Program-made: the position numbers and the translations under genes | Notes under the pieces: generated by a model | Seen by the model: only the letters and a program-made list of their open reading frames with translations | What the model was told of the DNA's origin: nothing | Database searches by the model: none | NCBI RefSeq assembly: GCF_009604405.1 | Contig: NZ_WEGK01000009.1 | Location: 296,633 to 360,632 of the forward strand | Direction of reading: 5' to 3' | Length of the DNA: 64,000 bases | Source of the DNA: Nocardia macrotermitis | GTDB lineage: Bacteria; Actinomycetota; Actinomycetes; Mycobacteriales; Mycobacteriaceae | Part shown: piece after piece, positions 15,380 to 23,783 of the stretch | How the letters are laid out: each line of letters starts with the position of its first letter | Position numbering within the stretch: position 1 is the stretch's first letter

Positions 15380-16480
15380 TCAGGCCAGTGCGCGCATCCA
15401 GCCGTGGATATCGGCGAAGGTGCCGCGCTGGATGCCGGTGAGCGTGTCGCGCAACGCCATGGTGACCTCGCCGGGCTCACCGTTGCCGATGCTGAACTCG
15501 CCGTCGGCGGAGCGGACCGACGCGACCGGGATGACCACGGCCGCGGTGCCGCAGCCGAAAACCTCGGTGATCTCACCGGATTCGGCGCCCTTGCGCCATT
15601 CCTCGACCGAGACGCGGCGCTGCTCCACCTCGTAACCGGCGTCCGCGGCCAGCGTCAGCAGCGAGTCGCGGGTGATACCCGGCAGCAGCGAACCGGACAG
15701 CTCGGGCGTCACCAGCCGCGCCTGCGAACCCGATCCGAAGACGAAGAACAGGTTGTTGGTGCCCATCTCCTCGACGTAGCGGTGATCGCACGCGTCGAGC
15801 CAGACCACCTGGTCACAGCCCTGTTCACTGGCCTGCTTCTGAGCCAGCAGCGAGGCCGCGTAGTTGCCCGCCACCTTCGCCTCGCCGGTACCGCCGGGGG
15901 CGGCCCGCACGTATTCGGTGGACAGCCACACCCGCACCGGCTTCAGGCCGCGCGGGAAGTAGGCCCCCGCGGGCGAGCCCAGCAGCAAGTACTTGTAGGC
16001 GCCGGCGGGCTTGACACCCAGGCCCGATTCGGTCGCGAACAGGAACGGCCGCAGGTACAGCGCATCCTCGCCACCGGCGGCGGGCACCCAGTCCGTATCG
16101 ACCTCGAGCAGCTGGCGCACCGACTCGATGAACAGCTCCTCGGGCAGTTCGGCCATCGCCATCCGGCGCGAAGACCGTTGGAAGCGTGCGGCATTCGCGT
16201 CGATGCGGAACGTCGCGATGCTGCCGTCGCTCTGCCGGTACGCCTTGAGACCCTCGAAGATCGCCTGACCGTAGTGGAACACCATCGTCGCCGGATCCAT
16301 CGACAGCGGCGCATACGGCTCGACCCGCGCATCGGTCCACTGCCCGTCGGCGTAGTCGATCGACACCATGTGATCGGTGAAGTACCGCCCGAAACCGGGT
16401 GCCGCCAAGATCTCCTGCCGTCGCTGCGCCGAGGTGGGCGCGGGATGCGGAATACGGGTGAACTGTGCGGCAGCGGTCAT
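15380..16480 (-). CDS. ilvE: Branched-chain amino acid aminotransferase
   Basis: A 366-residue class IV PLP enzyme for the last step of valine, leucine and isoleucine synthesis and the first of their breakdown. Landmarks are FHYGQAIFEGLKAYR near residue 88, the PLP lysine in GEAKVAGNYAAS near 200, and EEMGTNNLFFV near 240. Length and the long N-terminal arm match mycobacterial IlvE. TAGGAT ends 6 nt before the ATG, so translation is probably leaderless. Confidence 0.96.
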   Translation of the reverse strand: MTAAAQFTRIPHPAPTSAQRRQEILAAPGFGRYFTDHMVSIDYADGQWTDARVEPYAPLSMDPATMVFHYGQAIFEGLKAYRQSDGSIATFRIDANAARFQRSSRRMAMAELPEELFIESVRQLLEVDTDWVPAAGGEDALYLRPFLFATESGLGVKPAGAYKYLLLGSPAGAYFPRGLKPVRVWLSTEYVRAAPGGTGEAKVAGNYAASLLAQKQASEQGCDQVVWLDACDHRYVEEMGTNNLFFVFGSGSQARLVTPELSGSLLPGITRDSLLTLAADAGYEVEQRRVSVEEWRKGAESGEITEVFGCGTAAVVIPVASVRSADGEFSIGNGEPGEVTMALRDTLTGIQRGTFADIHGWMRALA

Positions 16481-16486
16481 GATTCG

Positions 16487-16492
16487 ATCCTA
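16487..16492 (-). promoter_or_regulatory. -10 element, probable leaderless promoter of ilvE
   Basis: TAGGAT on the minus strand ends 6 nt before the ATG at 16480. The 224-bp stretch between ilvE and gcvT shows no convincing gene. Confidence 0.55.
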
Positions 16493-16704
16493 GCCGCAAG
16501 GTAATCCGCCCCATTCGGCCCACCGTTGTGTACTCTGTTCGACCCCGTGCGTCGGGGACCACCCGGACACAATGCCCAACGCGCCCAAGCGGTATCACTG
16601 AGCGGCCACGCCACCACCCGACGGTCGGCACGCACGGCCAGCGCCCCGGGGCCGTGCGATGCCGGGTCGCGGGAGATGCGCGGCCGCGTCGGTATCGACC
16701 CTGA

Positions 16705-17805
16705 TCAGGAGGTGTGCGGGGTGACGAAGGGGGGCCGGACGACCTCCACCTTCAGCCGTCGACCGCGCACGTCGACCTCGACCTGATCGCCGGGCTCCAG
16801 AGCCGCCGCGGTGTCGAGCAGGGCCAGGGCGATACCGATCTTGAGACTCGGCGAGAAGGTGCCGGAGGTGGTCTCGCCGATCACCTCGTCGCCGCGCAGC
16901 ACCGACTGCCCCTGCCGCAGCACGCCACGGTCGAGGGCCTTGAGCCCCAACAGGATTCGGCTCGGTCCGGTCGACTTCTCCTGTTCCAGTGCGGCTTTGC
17001 CCCAGAACTCCGGCTTCTTCCAGCCGACGGCCCAGCCCGCGCGCGCCTGCACCGGCGAAATGTCCAGTGCCAGTTCGTGTCCGTGCAGCGGATAGCCCAT
17101 CTCGGTGCGCAGCGTGTCGCGCGCGCCCAGGCCCGCGGGCTCGCCACCGGCCGCGCGCACCTGCCGCACCAGTTCCCGGAACAGCGGCTCGGCGTCGTCC
17201 CAGCGCGGCAGCAGCTCGTAGCCGTGCTCGCCGGTGTAGCCGGTGCGGCAGACCCGGACCGGGCGGCCGTCCCACTCCGCGTCGGCGTAGGCCATGTACT
17301 CCATCTCGGCCGGGAGCCCGAGCGCGGTCAGCACGCTCGCCGACGCCGGGCCCTGCACCGCGAAGACGGCGTGGCCGCGATGTTCGTCGGTGATGGTGAT
17401 GCCCTCGGGCGCGGCCGCGCGCAGGGCCGCGACCACCGCGGCGGTGTTGGCCGCGTTGGGGACCAGGAAGATCTCGTCGTCGGTGACGTAGTACGCGATC
17501 AGATCGTCGATCACCCCGCCCTCGGGCGTGCAGCACAGCGTGTACTGGGCCTTACCCGGCCGGATCCGCCGCAGATCGTTGGTCAGCGCCGAATTCACGA
17601 ACTCCGCGGCGCCCGGCCCCGACACGGTGGCCTTGCCCAGATGGCTCACGTCGAAGACGCCGACGGTCGTGCGGACCGCGGTGTGCTCGGCCACCGTCCC
17701 GGCGTAGGACACCGGCATCTCCCAGCCGCCGAAGGGGGCGAAATTCGCGCCCAGTTCGACGTGCACGTCGTGGATCGGCCCACGTAGCAGGTTCGCGTCG
17801 TTCAC
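16705..17805 (-). CDS. gcvT: Aminomethyltransferase (glycine cleavage T protein)
   Basis: The 366-residue T protein transfers the methylene group of aminomethyl-lipoyl-H protein to tetrahydrofolate. Landmarks are FAPFGGWEMPVSYAG near residue 20, GVFDVSHLGK near 47, RTGYTGEHGYELL near 190 and LGARDTLRTEMGYPLHGHEL near 230. The frame is open for another 1.5 kb upstream but that stretch has no homology; GTG 17805 lies 7 nt after a TAGGGT hexamer and just before the conserved region. The lipoyl-making genes lipB and lipA lie 6-7 kb away. Confidence 0.95.
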   Translation of the reverse strand: MNDANLLRGPIHDVHVELGANFAPFGGWEMPVSYAGTVAEHTAVRTTVGVFDVSHLGKATVSGPGAAEFVNSALTNDLRRIRPGKAQYTLCCTPEGGVIDDLIAYYVTDDEIFLVPNAANTAAVVAALRAAAPEGITITDEHRGHAVFAVQGPASASVLTALGLPAEMEYMAYADAEWDGRPVRVCRTGYTGEHGYELLPRWDDAEPLFRELVRQVRAAGGEPAGLGARDTLRTEMGYPLHGHELALDISPVQARAGWAVGWKKPEFWGKAALEQEKSTGPSRILLGLKALDRGVLRQGQSVLRGDEVIGETTSGTFSPSLKIGIALALLDTAAALEPGDQVEVDVRGRRLKVEVVRPPFVTPHTS

Positions 17806-17812
17806 CCGGCCA

Positions 17813-17818
17813 ACCCTA
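17813..17818 (-). promoter_or_regulatory. -10 element, probable leaderless promoter of gcvT
   Basis: TAGGGT on the minus strand ends 7 nt before GTG 17805. A leaderless transcript would leave no room for a glycine riboswitch. Confidence 0.55.
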
Positions 17819-17852
17819 GACGCCGAATTCCCGCCCGTCTGCACCCGCCGAA

Positions 17853-17929
17853 CAGCCGCACCCCTTGCGTGGAGACGCACCCGCTGCCGCACCGATTTCG
17901 GGTGCGTCTCCATGTACGGGGTGCGGCTG
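17853..17929. repeat. Long inverted repeat (30-bp imperfect stem) between gcvT and pepA
   Basis: Outer arms CAGCCGCACCCC (17853-17864) and GGGGTGCGGCTG (17918-17929) and inner arms GGAGACGCACCC (17871-17882) and GGGTGCGTCTCC (17900-17911) are each perfect over 12 bp. The 6-nt connectors pair except at one position, counting G-U. The loop is 17 nt. It lies between the 5' ends of divergent genes, so it is not an ordinary terminator. It could be an operator, a small RNA or a remnant repeat element. Confidence 0.9.
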
Positions 17930-17963
17930 TGATCTGGTCCGGTGACATGTCGTCCACGGCCAG

Positions 17964-17969
17964 TAGCCT
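17964..17969 (+). promoter_or_regulatory. -10 element, probable leaderless promoter of pepA
   Basis: TAGCCT ends 7 nt before ATG 17977. The long inverted repeat ends 34 bp upstream of it. Confidence 0.55.
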
Positions 17970-17976
17970 GTTCCGC

Positions 17977-19497
17977 ATGACAGCTGCTACAGATCGCCCG
18001 CTCGGACCGGATGTGGATCCGGTCGATTCCCTCGCCCCCGATACCGACGTGCTGGTGCTCGGCATCGTCAGCGGCGAGGACGGTCCGGCGCTTGCCGGGA
18101 GCGACGACGAGGTCGTCATCGGCGCCATCGGCGCCGAGTCCCTCGCCGCGGTGCTGGCGAGCCTGCGCGCGGTCGGCGCGAAGGGGTCGAGCGAGGAGCT
18201 CACCCGCATCCCCGCCCCGGCCGAGTTCACCGGTGTCACCAGCGTGCTCGCGGTCGGCCTCGGCGCACCCGACGGTATCGACGCCGAACAGGTGCGCCGT
18301 TCCGCCGGTGTCGCGGCCCGCGCGCTGACCGGCGTGCGCCGCGCCGCCACCACCCTGTCCCGCCTGGCCCCCGGTCCGGGTCCGGCCGCCGAGGGATTCT
18401 TCCTCGGCGCGTACACCTTCACAGCCTTCCGCTCCGAGAAGTCCGCCTCGAAGCCGGAGGACGGCCCGCTCGCGCGGGTCGATCTGCTGGTCGCCGATCC
18501 CGCCGACGACGCGGCCGTGCGGCGCGCGATCCGGGTGGCCGAGGCGGTCGCCCTCGCCCGCGATTTCGTCAACACCCCGCCCAGCCACCTGTTCCCGGCC
18601 GAATTCGCCGAGCGCGCAAAGGCTTTCGCCGAGCAGGCCGGTCTTCAGGTCGAGATCCTGGACGAAAAGGCGCTCGCCGCAGGCGGTTACGGCGGCATCG
18701 TCGGCGTCGGGCAGGGCTCCTCGCGCCCGCCGCGGCTGATTCGCCTCACCCATGCGGGCGGCGCGAAGAAGGTCGCGCTGGTCGGTAAGGGCATCACGTT
18801 CGACACCGGCGGCATCTCGATCAAACCGGCCGCCAACATGGAGAACATGACCTCCGATATGGGCGGCGCGGCGGCGGTCATCGCGGCCACGATCGCGGCG
18901 GCCGCGCTGGAGCTGCCCGTCACTGTGACGGCGACGGTGCCGATGGCGGAGAACATGCCCTCGGCCACCGCGCAGCGCCCCGGTGATGTGCTCACCCAGT
19001 ACGGCGGCACCACGGTCGAGGTGATCAACACCGATGCCGAGGGGCGGCTCGTACTCGCCGACGCGATCGTGCGAGCCTGCGAGGACGAGCCCGAATATCT
19101 GATCGATGTGGCCACGTTGACGGGCGCGCAACTGGTCGCGCTGGGCAGCCGGACCCCGGGCGTCATGGGTACCGAGGAGTTCCGCGACCGGGTCGCGCAC
19201 CTGTCCCGGGAGATCGGCGAGAACGGTTGGGCCATGCCGCTTCCCACCGAGTTGCGCGCGGACCTCAACTCCAAGATCGCCGATCTGGCGAACGTCTCCC
19301 CGCACCGTTTCGGCGGCATGCTGGTGGCCGCGCTGTACCTGAAGGAATTCGTCGCCGAGGGCGTGCAGTGGGCCCACCTCGACGTCGCCGGCCCGGCCTA
19401 CAACACCGGCGGCGCCTTCGGTTACGTGCCCAAGGGCGGCACCGGCGTTCCGGTGCGCACACTCATCGCCGTACTCAGCGACATCGCGGCGGAGTAG
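17977..19497 (+). CDS. pepA: Leucyl aminopeptidase, M17 family
   Basis: A 506-residue cytosolic metallo-aminopeptidase that removes N-terminal residues from peptides, usually as a hexamer with two metals per subunit. Metal and catalytic signatures are visible: VGKGITFDTGGISIKP near residue 270 and the M17 fingerprint NTDAEGRLVLADA near 350. The N-terminal domain (1-165) is the variable non-catalytic part. ATG 17977 follows a TAGCCT hexamer at 7 nt; an upstream start would run through the inverted repeat. M. tuberculosis has the same gene (pepB) next to gcvT. Confidence 0.95.
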   Translation: MTAATDRPLGPDVDPVDSLAPDTDVLVLGIVSGEDGPALAGSDDEVVIGAIGAESLAAVLASLRAVGAKGSSEELTRIPAPAEFTGVTSVLAVGLGAPDGIDAEQVRRSAGVAARALTGVRRAATTLSRLAPGPGPAAEGFFLGAYTFTAFRSEKSASKPEDGPLARVDLLVADPADDAAVRRAIRVAEAVALARDFVNTPPSHLFPAEFAERAKAFAEQAGLQVEILDEKALAAGGYGGIVGVGQGSSRPPRLIRLTHAGGAKKVALVGKGITFDTGGISIKPAANMENMTSDMGGAAAVIAATIAAAALELPVTVTATVPMAENMPSATAQRPGDVLTQYGGTTVEVINTDAEGRLVLADAIVRACEDEPEYLIDVATLTGAQLVALGSRTPGVMGTEEFRDRVAHLSREIGENGWAMPLPTELRADLNSKIADLANVSPHRFGGMLVAALYLKEFVAEGVQWAHLDVAGPAYNTGGAFGYVPKGGTGVPVRTLIAVLSDIAAE

Positions 19498-19632
19498 CCG
19501 ATGACGACGGCCGGTTCGCGCGCGACCACGACTCCGACAGTCGTGGGTCCCGGGTTGCGAACCGTCCGTCTCCGGCCGGTAACCGCGCCCTCCGGAGTCG
19601 CGCGGCGCTACCGGGAACCGGGCGATACCCGG

Positions 19633-19995
19633 TCAGTCGCCGAGGCCCCGCAGTTCCCGTTCCATCGCCCGCTTGCGTTCGATGCGGCGACGCGCGTCGA
19701 AGTCCCGCATGCGCTGCGGGTAGCCCGTCCGGCGCACGTCGTACACCGGAATGCCGAGACGGCCGGACAGCCGCTGCGCGCCGCGCTCGCCGACCGTGCG
19801 GCGGGTCCATTCGCCGTCGTGCGCCACCAGCACGACCGTGACATCGGTCACTGTCGTCTTCGGTTCCACGTAGGCTTCGACGCCGACGTGCGAGCGCACC
19901 CACTCGTCCAGATATCGGGCATCGCCGGTGGCTCCCCCGCCACCGGGTGCCCGCACACGATCCACCGACTGGCGGAAACGATCCAGCAAACCCAT
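19633..19995 (-). CDS. Conserved small protein of unknown function
   Basis: A 120-residue soluble protein that I do not recognise. It starts MGLLDRFRQSVDRVRAP, has a Gly-rich loop near residues 19-24 and a basic, coiled-coil-like C-terminus (RMRDFDARRRIERKRAMERE, about 95-114). ATG 19995 is preceded by GGAGG at 9 nt, a strong ribosome site that decides the start over one 14 codons upstream. It converges on pepA with a 135-bp gap that shows short inverted repeats but no clear terminator. Confidence 0.75.
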   Translation of the reverse strand: MGLLDRFRQSVDRVRAPGGGGATGDARYLDEWVRSHVGVEAYVEPKTTVTDVTVVLVAHDGEWTRRTVGERGAQRLSGRLGIPVYDVRRTGYPQRMRDFDARRRIERKRAMERELRGLGD

Positions 19996-20033
19996 CCCCC
20001 GCCGACCTCCTGTCCGATATATCGGGTTTCGAA

Positions 20034-20180
20034 TCACACCCGATTCATCGATAGTGCCAGCCGATGCGACGGCATGCCGGAAGCCTCGGGCGGCGCCGTG
20101 CGACCACCGGACACGGGCCGCCCTGTGCTACACGCCGCGGCGGCGAGTGCAAGGATGGACAGTCGGAACAAGAACCCCAC
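20034..20180 (-). CDS. Possible small lipoprotein (48 aa)
   Basis: GTG 20180 has GGAG 6 nt upstream and opens a 48-codon frame with a hydrophobic signal (FLFRLSILALAAAA) followed by Cys-Ser-Thr-Gly, a weak lipobox. The mature part would be only about 32 residues. It lies directly upstream of the 120-residue gene on the same strand. There is no homology I recognise, and such short signal-like frames can arise by chance in Ala-rich DNA. The remaining 200 bp up to the E2 gene shows nothing else. Confidence 0.3.
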   Translation of the reverse strand: MGFLFRLSILALAAAACSTGRPVSGGRTAPPEASGMPSHRLALSMNRV

Positions 20181-20378
20181 ACGGATCTCCGGTGCCACAC
20201 AGAATTTCGGTGGCGGTCGGCGGCTCGTGCGGCCGGGGCGCACAGGCGGAGTTCTCATCACCGCCGAGGGCCCGGCGCACCTGCCGAATAGACTCGGACA
20301 TCTGCCGCGACCCGCGGCGGGGGTCCGCCGAGAGACAACTGTTGTAGACCCGTCGAGCAGTTATAGGAGTCAACGGAC

Positions 20379-22148
20379 ATGGCCTTCTCCGTCCAGATGC
20401 CGGCCCTTGGTGAGAGTGTCACCGAGGGAACCGTGACCAGGTGGCTGAAGCAGGAAGGAGACACGGTCGAGGTCGACGAGCCCCTGCTGGAGGTGTCCAC
20501 CGACAAGGTCGACACCGAGATCCCCGCCCCGGCCGCCGGTGTGCTCACCAAGATCGTGGCCAAGGAGGACGACGTCGTCGAGGTCGGCGGTGAGCTGGGT
20601 GTGATCGGCGCGGCCGACGAGGCGCCCGTCGCCGCTCCGGCCCCCGCGCCCGCCCCGCCCGCTCCGGCCCCGCAGCCGGCCGCCCCCGCGCCCCAGCCCG
20701 TCGCCCCGGCCCCGGCTCCCGTTGCCGCCGCCCCGGCCCCGGCCGCCGCATCCGGCACCCCGGTCAAGATGCCCGAACTGGGCGAGTCCGTCACCGAGGG
20801 CACGGTCACCCGCTGGCTCAAGCAGGTCGGCGATTCGGTCGCGGTCGACGAGCCGCTGCTCGAGGTGTCCACCGACAAGGTCGACACCGAGATCCCCTCG
20901 CCCGTCGCGGGCACCCTGCTGGAGATCAGCGCGAACGAGGACGACGTGGTCGCCGTCGGCGGTCAGCTCGGCGTGATCGGCAGCGGCGTCCCGGCCCCGG
21001 CCCCCGCCCCGGCTCCCGCGCCCACTCCGGCTCCCGCACCTGTCCCGGCTCCCGCGCCTGTTCCGGCCCCCGCGCCTGTTCCGGCTCCGGTCGCTGTGGC
21101 CCCCGCTCCGGCACCGGCCCCGCAACCGGTCGCACCGGCTCCGGCCGCCGCCCCCGCTCCGGTCTCGAGCCCGGCTCACGCCGCCCCCTCGAACGGCAAC
21201 GGCGACGCCCCCTACGTGACCCCGCTGGTCCGCAAGCTCGCTGCCGAGAACAACGTCGATCTGGCTGCGGTCCAGGGATCCGGCGTCGGCGGCCGCATCC
21301 GCAAGCAGGATGTACTCGCCGCGGCCGAGGCCGCCAAGGCCCCCTCGCCCGCCGCCGTAGCAGCACCCGCCGCCGCTCCGGTAGCCGCGAGCGCAGCGCC
21401 CGCCGGTGTCCGCCCGCAGCTGCAGGCCCTGCGCGGCACCGTCCAGAAGGCCAGCCGCATCCGGCAGATCACCGCGACCAAGACTCGCGAATCGCTGCTG
21501 AGCACCGCGCAGCTGACGCAGACCCATGAGGCCGACGTCACCAAGATCGCGGCGCTGCGCGCGAAGGCCAAGTCCGCCTTCGCCGATCGCGAGGGCGTGA
21601 ACCTGACCTTCCTGCCGTTCTTCGCGAAGGCCGCGGTGGAGGCGCTGGGCGTACACCCCAACATCAACGCCTCCTACAACGAGGACACCAAGGAGATCAC
21701 CTACCACTCCGCGGTGCACCTGGGTATCGCGGTGGACACCGATCAGGGTCTGCTCTCGCCGGTCATCCACAACGCCAGCGACCTGTCGCTGGCCGGTCTG
21801 GCCCGCGCGATCGCCGATATCGCCAACCGCGCCCGCAACGGTGGCCTCAAGCCGGACGAGCTGGCCGGTGGCACCTTCACCATCACCAACATCGGCAGCC
21901 AGGGCGCCCTGTTCGACACCCCGATCCTGGTTCCGCCGCAGTCGGCGATGCTGGGTACCGGCGCGATCGTCAAACGCCCCATCGTGATCGCCGACAACGG
22001 CAACGAGTTCATCGGCATCCGCTCGATGTGCTACCTGCCGCTGACCTACGATCACCGGCTCATCGACGGCGCCGATGCCGGACGTTTCCTCACCACCATC
22101 CGGCATCGGCTGGAAGAGGCCGCGTTCGAGGCGGATCTCGGCCTGTAA
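20379..22148 (+). CDS. dlaT: Dihydrolipoamide acyltransferase (E2) with two lipoyl domains
   Basis: The 589-residue E2 core of a 2-oxoacid dehydrogenase, in actinobacteria shared by pyruvate dehydrogenase and other complexes. Two lipoyl domains (about residues 2-78 and 128-205) each carry the lipoylated Lys in EVSTDKVDTEIP. Ala/Pro-rich linkers (about 85-125 and 205-270) separate them from the E3-binding domain (about 283-318, VTPLVRKLAAENNVDL). The acyltransferase domain ends in LTYDHRLIDGADAG with the catalytic His and Asp. AGGAGT precedes ATG 20379. lipB and lipA, which supply its lipoyl groups, follow within 2.5 kb. The mycobacterial symbol dlaT is used; sucB is an older name. Confidence 0.96.
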   Translation: MAFSVQMPALGESVTEGTVTRWLKQEGDTVEVDEPLLEVSTDKVDTEIPAPAAGVLTKIVAKEDDVVEVGGELGVIGAADEAPVAAPAPAPAPPAPAPQPAAPAPQPVAPAPAPVAAAPAPAAASGTPVKMPELGESVTEGTVTRWLKQVGDSVAVDEPLLEVSTDKVDTEIPSPVAGTLLEISANEDDVVAVGGQLGVIGSGVPAPAPAPAPAPTPAPAPVPAPAPVPAPAPVPAPVAVAPAPAPAPQPVAPAPAAAPAPVSSPAHAAPSNGNGDAPYVTPLVRKLAAENNVDLAAVQGSGVGGRIRKQDVLAAAEAAKAPSPAAVAAPAAAPVAASAAPAGVRPQLQALRGTVQKASRIRQITATKTRESLLSTAQLTQTHEADVTKIAALRAKAKSAFADREGVNLTFLPFFAKAAVEALGVHPNINASYNEDTKEITYHSAVHLGIAVDTDQGLLSPVIHNASDLSLAGLARAIADIANRARNGGLKPDELAGGTFTITNIGSQGALFDTPILVPPQSAMLGTGAIVKRPIVIADNGNEFIGIRSMCYLPLTYDHRLIDGADAGRFLTTIRHRLEEAAFEADLGL

Positions 22149-22170
22149 CAAGAAAATTCGGTAACACCCC

Positions 22171-23064
22171 ATGAGGGTCGTGATCGCCGGTTCATCCGGT
22201 TCCATCGGAACGGCACTGGTGGCGGCGCTGCGCCGGGACGGGCACGAAGTGGTCCGACTGGTGCGGCGTCCCGCCGCCGCCCGCGACGAGTTCAGCTGGG
22301 ATCCGATTCGCGCTCAGGTGCCCGAGCGCGCCCTGCGCGGTTCGGACGCGGCGATCAATCTGTGCGGCGCGGGCGTGGGCCGCCGACGCTGGAACGGCAG
22401 CTACAAGCAGGAGTTGCGGGACAGCCGGCTCACCCCGACCGATGTGCTGGCCACCGCGGTCGCGGCCGCCGGGGTGCCGACGCTGATCAATGCCAGCGGC
22501 GTGCACTACTACGGCGGCGCGACCGGGGACCGGATCGTCACCGAAACCTCCCCCGCGGGAACGGGTTTCCTGGGCACGCTGTGCCGCGACTGGGAGGCCG
22601 CGACCAGACCCGCCGACGACGCGGGCGTGCGTGTGGTCCACCTCCGCAGCGCCCTGGTGCTGTCCCGGCACGGCGGCTTGCTGAAACTGCTCGAACCGCT
22701 GTACTGGCTCGGTCTGGGTGGACGGCTGGGCAGCGGGCGTCAGTACGTGCCGTGGATCTCCCTCGCCGACGAGATCGGCGCAATCACCTTCGCCCTGCAC
22801 AACGACACCCTGCGCGGCCCGGTCAACCTGGCCGGACCGGCGCCGGTCACCAATGCCGAATTCAGCCGTGCCCTGGCCCGCGCCCTGCACCGCCCGGCCC
22901 CACTCGTGGTGCCCTCCACGGCATTACATCTGCTGATCGGTGAATTCGCCGAAGAGGCGATCCTGCACGGCCCCCGCGCCATCCCGACCGCCCTCGAAGA
23001 CGCGGGCTACCCCTTCGAGCACCGCACCATCGGCCAGGCTCTCGCGGCGATCTTCGGCGACTGA
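22171..23064 (+). CDS. TIGR01777-family epimerase/SDR protein
   Basis: A 297-residue extended short-chain dehydrogenase-like protein of the TIGR01777 (YfcH) group, whose substrate is unknown. The nucleotide-binding motif GSSGSIG is at residues 7-13, INLCGAGVGRRRW near 66-78, and NASGVHYYGG near 109 carries the family Ser-Tyr region. The C-terminal domain (about 205-297) has the DUF1731 pattern ending in GQALAAIFG. It starts 22 bp after the E2 stop and is probably co-transcribed. M. tuberculosis has the same order (dlaT, this gene, lipB, lipA). Confidence 0.9.
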   Translation: MRVVIAGSSGSIGTALVAALRRDGHEVVRLVRRPAAARDEFSWDPIRAQVPERALRGSDAAINLCGAGVGRRRWNGSYKQELRDSRLTPTDVLATAVAAAGVPTLINASGVHYYGGATGDRIVTETSPAGTGFLGTLCRDWEAATRPADDAGVRVVHLRSALVLSRHGGLLKLLEPLYWLGLGGRLGSGRQYVPWISLADEIGAITFALHNDTLRGPVNLAGPAPVTNAEFSRALARALHRPAPLVVPSTALHLLIGEFAEEAILHGPRAIPTALEDAGYPFEHRTIGQALAAIFGD

Positions 23065-23204
23065 GGCCGCACCGGACCGGCACCTGATTCACCCCGGCAC
23101 GAGGATGCCCGCGGTTCATACTCTCGACGACTCGACCCGCTCATCCCGGCCCGACCTGGGTGAATATCACATCCCGACCGCTCGGTCGCGGGATTCGCAC
23201 CGAT

Positions 23205-23210
23205 TACCGT
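23205..23210 (+). promoter_or_regulatory. -10 element, probable leaderless promoter of the GNAT-lipB pair
   Basis: TACCGT ends 6 nt before GTG 23217. Confidence 0.45.
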
Positions 23211-23216
23211 GGGCTG

Positions 23217-23783
23217 GTGACCGAGAACCGACAGCCCGCGCCGCTGATCCGCGATGCGCGCGAAACCGACCTGCCGGAGATCCTTGCGATCCACAACGAC
23301 GCGATCGCGGAGACCACTGCCATCTGGGACACCGAGCCGGTCGACCTGTCCGAGCGGCTGGCCTGGTGGCGGACGCGGACGGCGGGCGGGTTCCCGGTGC
23401 TGGTCGCCGAGCTCGACGGCGCGGTGGCCGGATACGCCAGCTACGGGCAGTGGCGGCCCAAGTCGGGTTATCGGTTCACCGTGGAGAATTCGGTGTACGT
23501 GGCGGACCGGTTCCATCGGCGCGGTATCGCCACCGCGCTGCTGACCGAACTGCTGGCGCGGGCCGAACGCGCCGGCGCCGTGCACGCGGTGATCGCCGCG
23601 ATCGAATCCTCGAATACGACCTCGATCACACTGCACGAGAAGTTCGGATTCCGCACGGTCGGGGTACTACCGGAAGTAGGACACAAATTCGGCGGATGGA
23701 TGGACCTGACATTGATGCAGCTCACATTGGGCCCCACGGAGCTCGCGCAGGCGGATCACGATAGCGTAACGTCCCCGCGATGA
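23217..23783 (+). CDS. GNAT acetyltransferase, phosphinothricin acetyltransferase-like
   Basis: A 188-residue N-acetyltransferase resembling the Pat/Bar/MnaT group that acetylates amino acid analogues. Visible family features are IHNDAIAETTAIWDTEPVDL near residues 21-40, the acetyl-CoA motif RFHRRGIATALLTELL near 100-115, and LHEKFGFRTVGVLPEVGHKFG near 143-163. GTG 23217 fits the leaderless pattern; 19 further codons upstream are open but not conserved. Its TGA overlaps the ATG of lipB (ATGA), so the two are translationally coupled. The link to lipoylation is positional only. Confidence 0.85.
   Translation: MTENRQPAPLIRDARETDLPEILAIHNDAIAETTAIWDTEPVDLSERLAWWRTRTAGGFPVLVAELDGAVAGYASYGQWRPKSGYRFTVENSVYVADRFHRRGIATALLTELLARAERAGAVHAVIAAIESSNTTSITLHEKFGFRTVGVLPEVGHKFGGWMDLTLMQLTLGPTELAQADHDSVTSPR

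Noticed and set aside
17806..17976. Glycine riboswitch upstream of gcvT
   Set aside because: The TAGGGT hexamer lies 7 nt before the start codon, leaving no leader, and I see no glycine aptamer core.
17806..19377. 1.5-kb upstream extension of the gcvT frame
   Set aside because: The extension is antisense to pepA, has no homology, and runs through the inverted repeat. The conserved T protein begins at GTG 17805.
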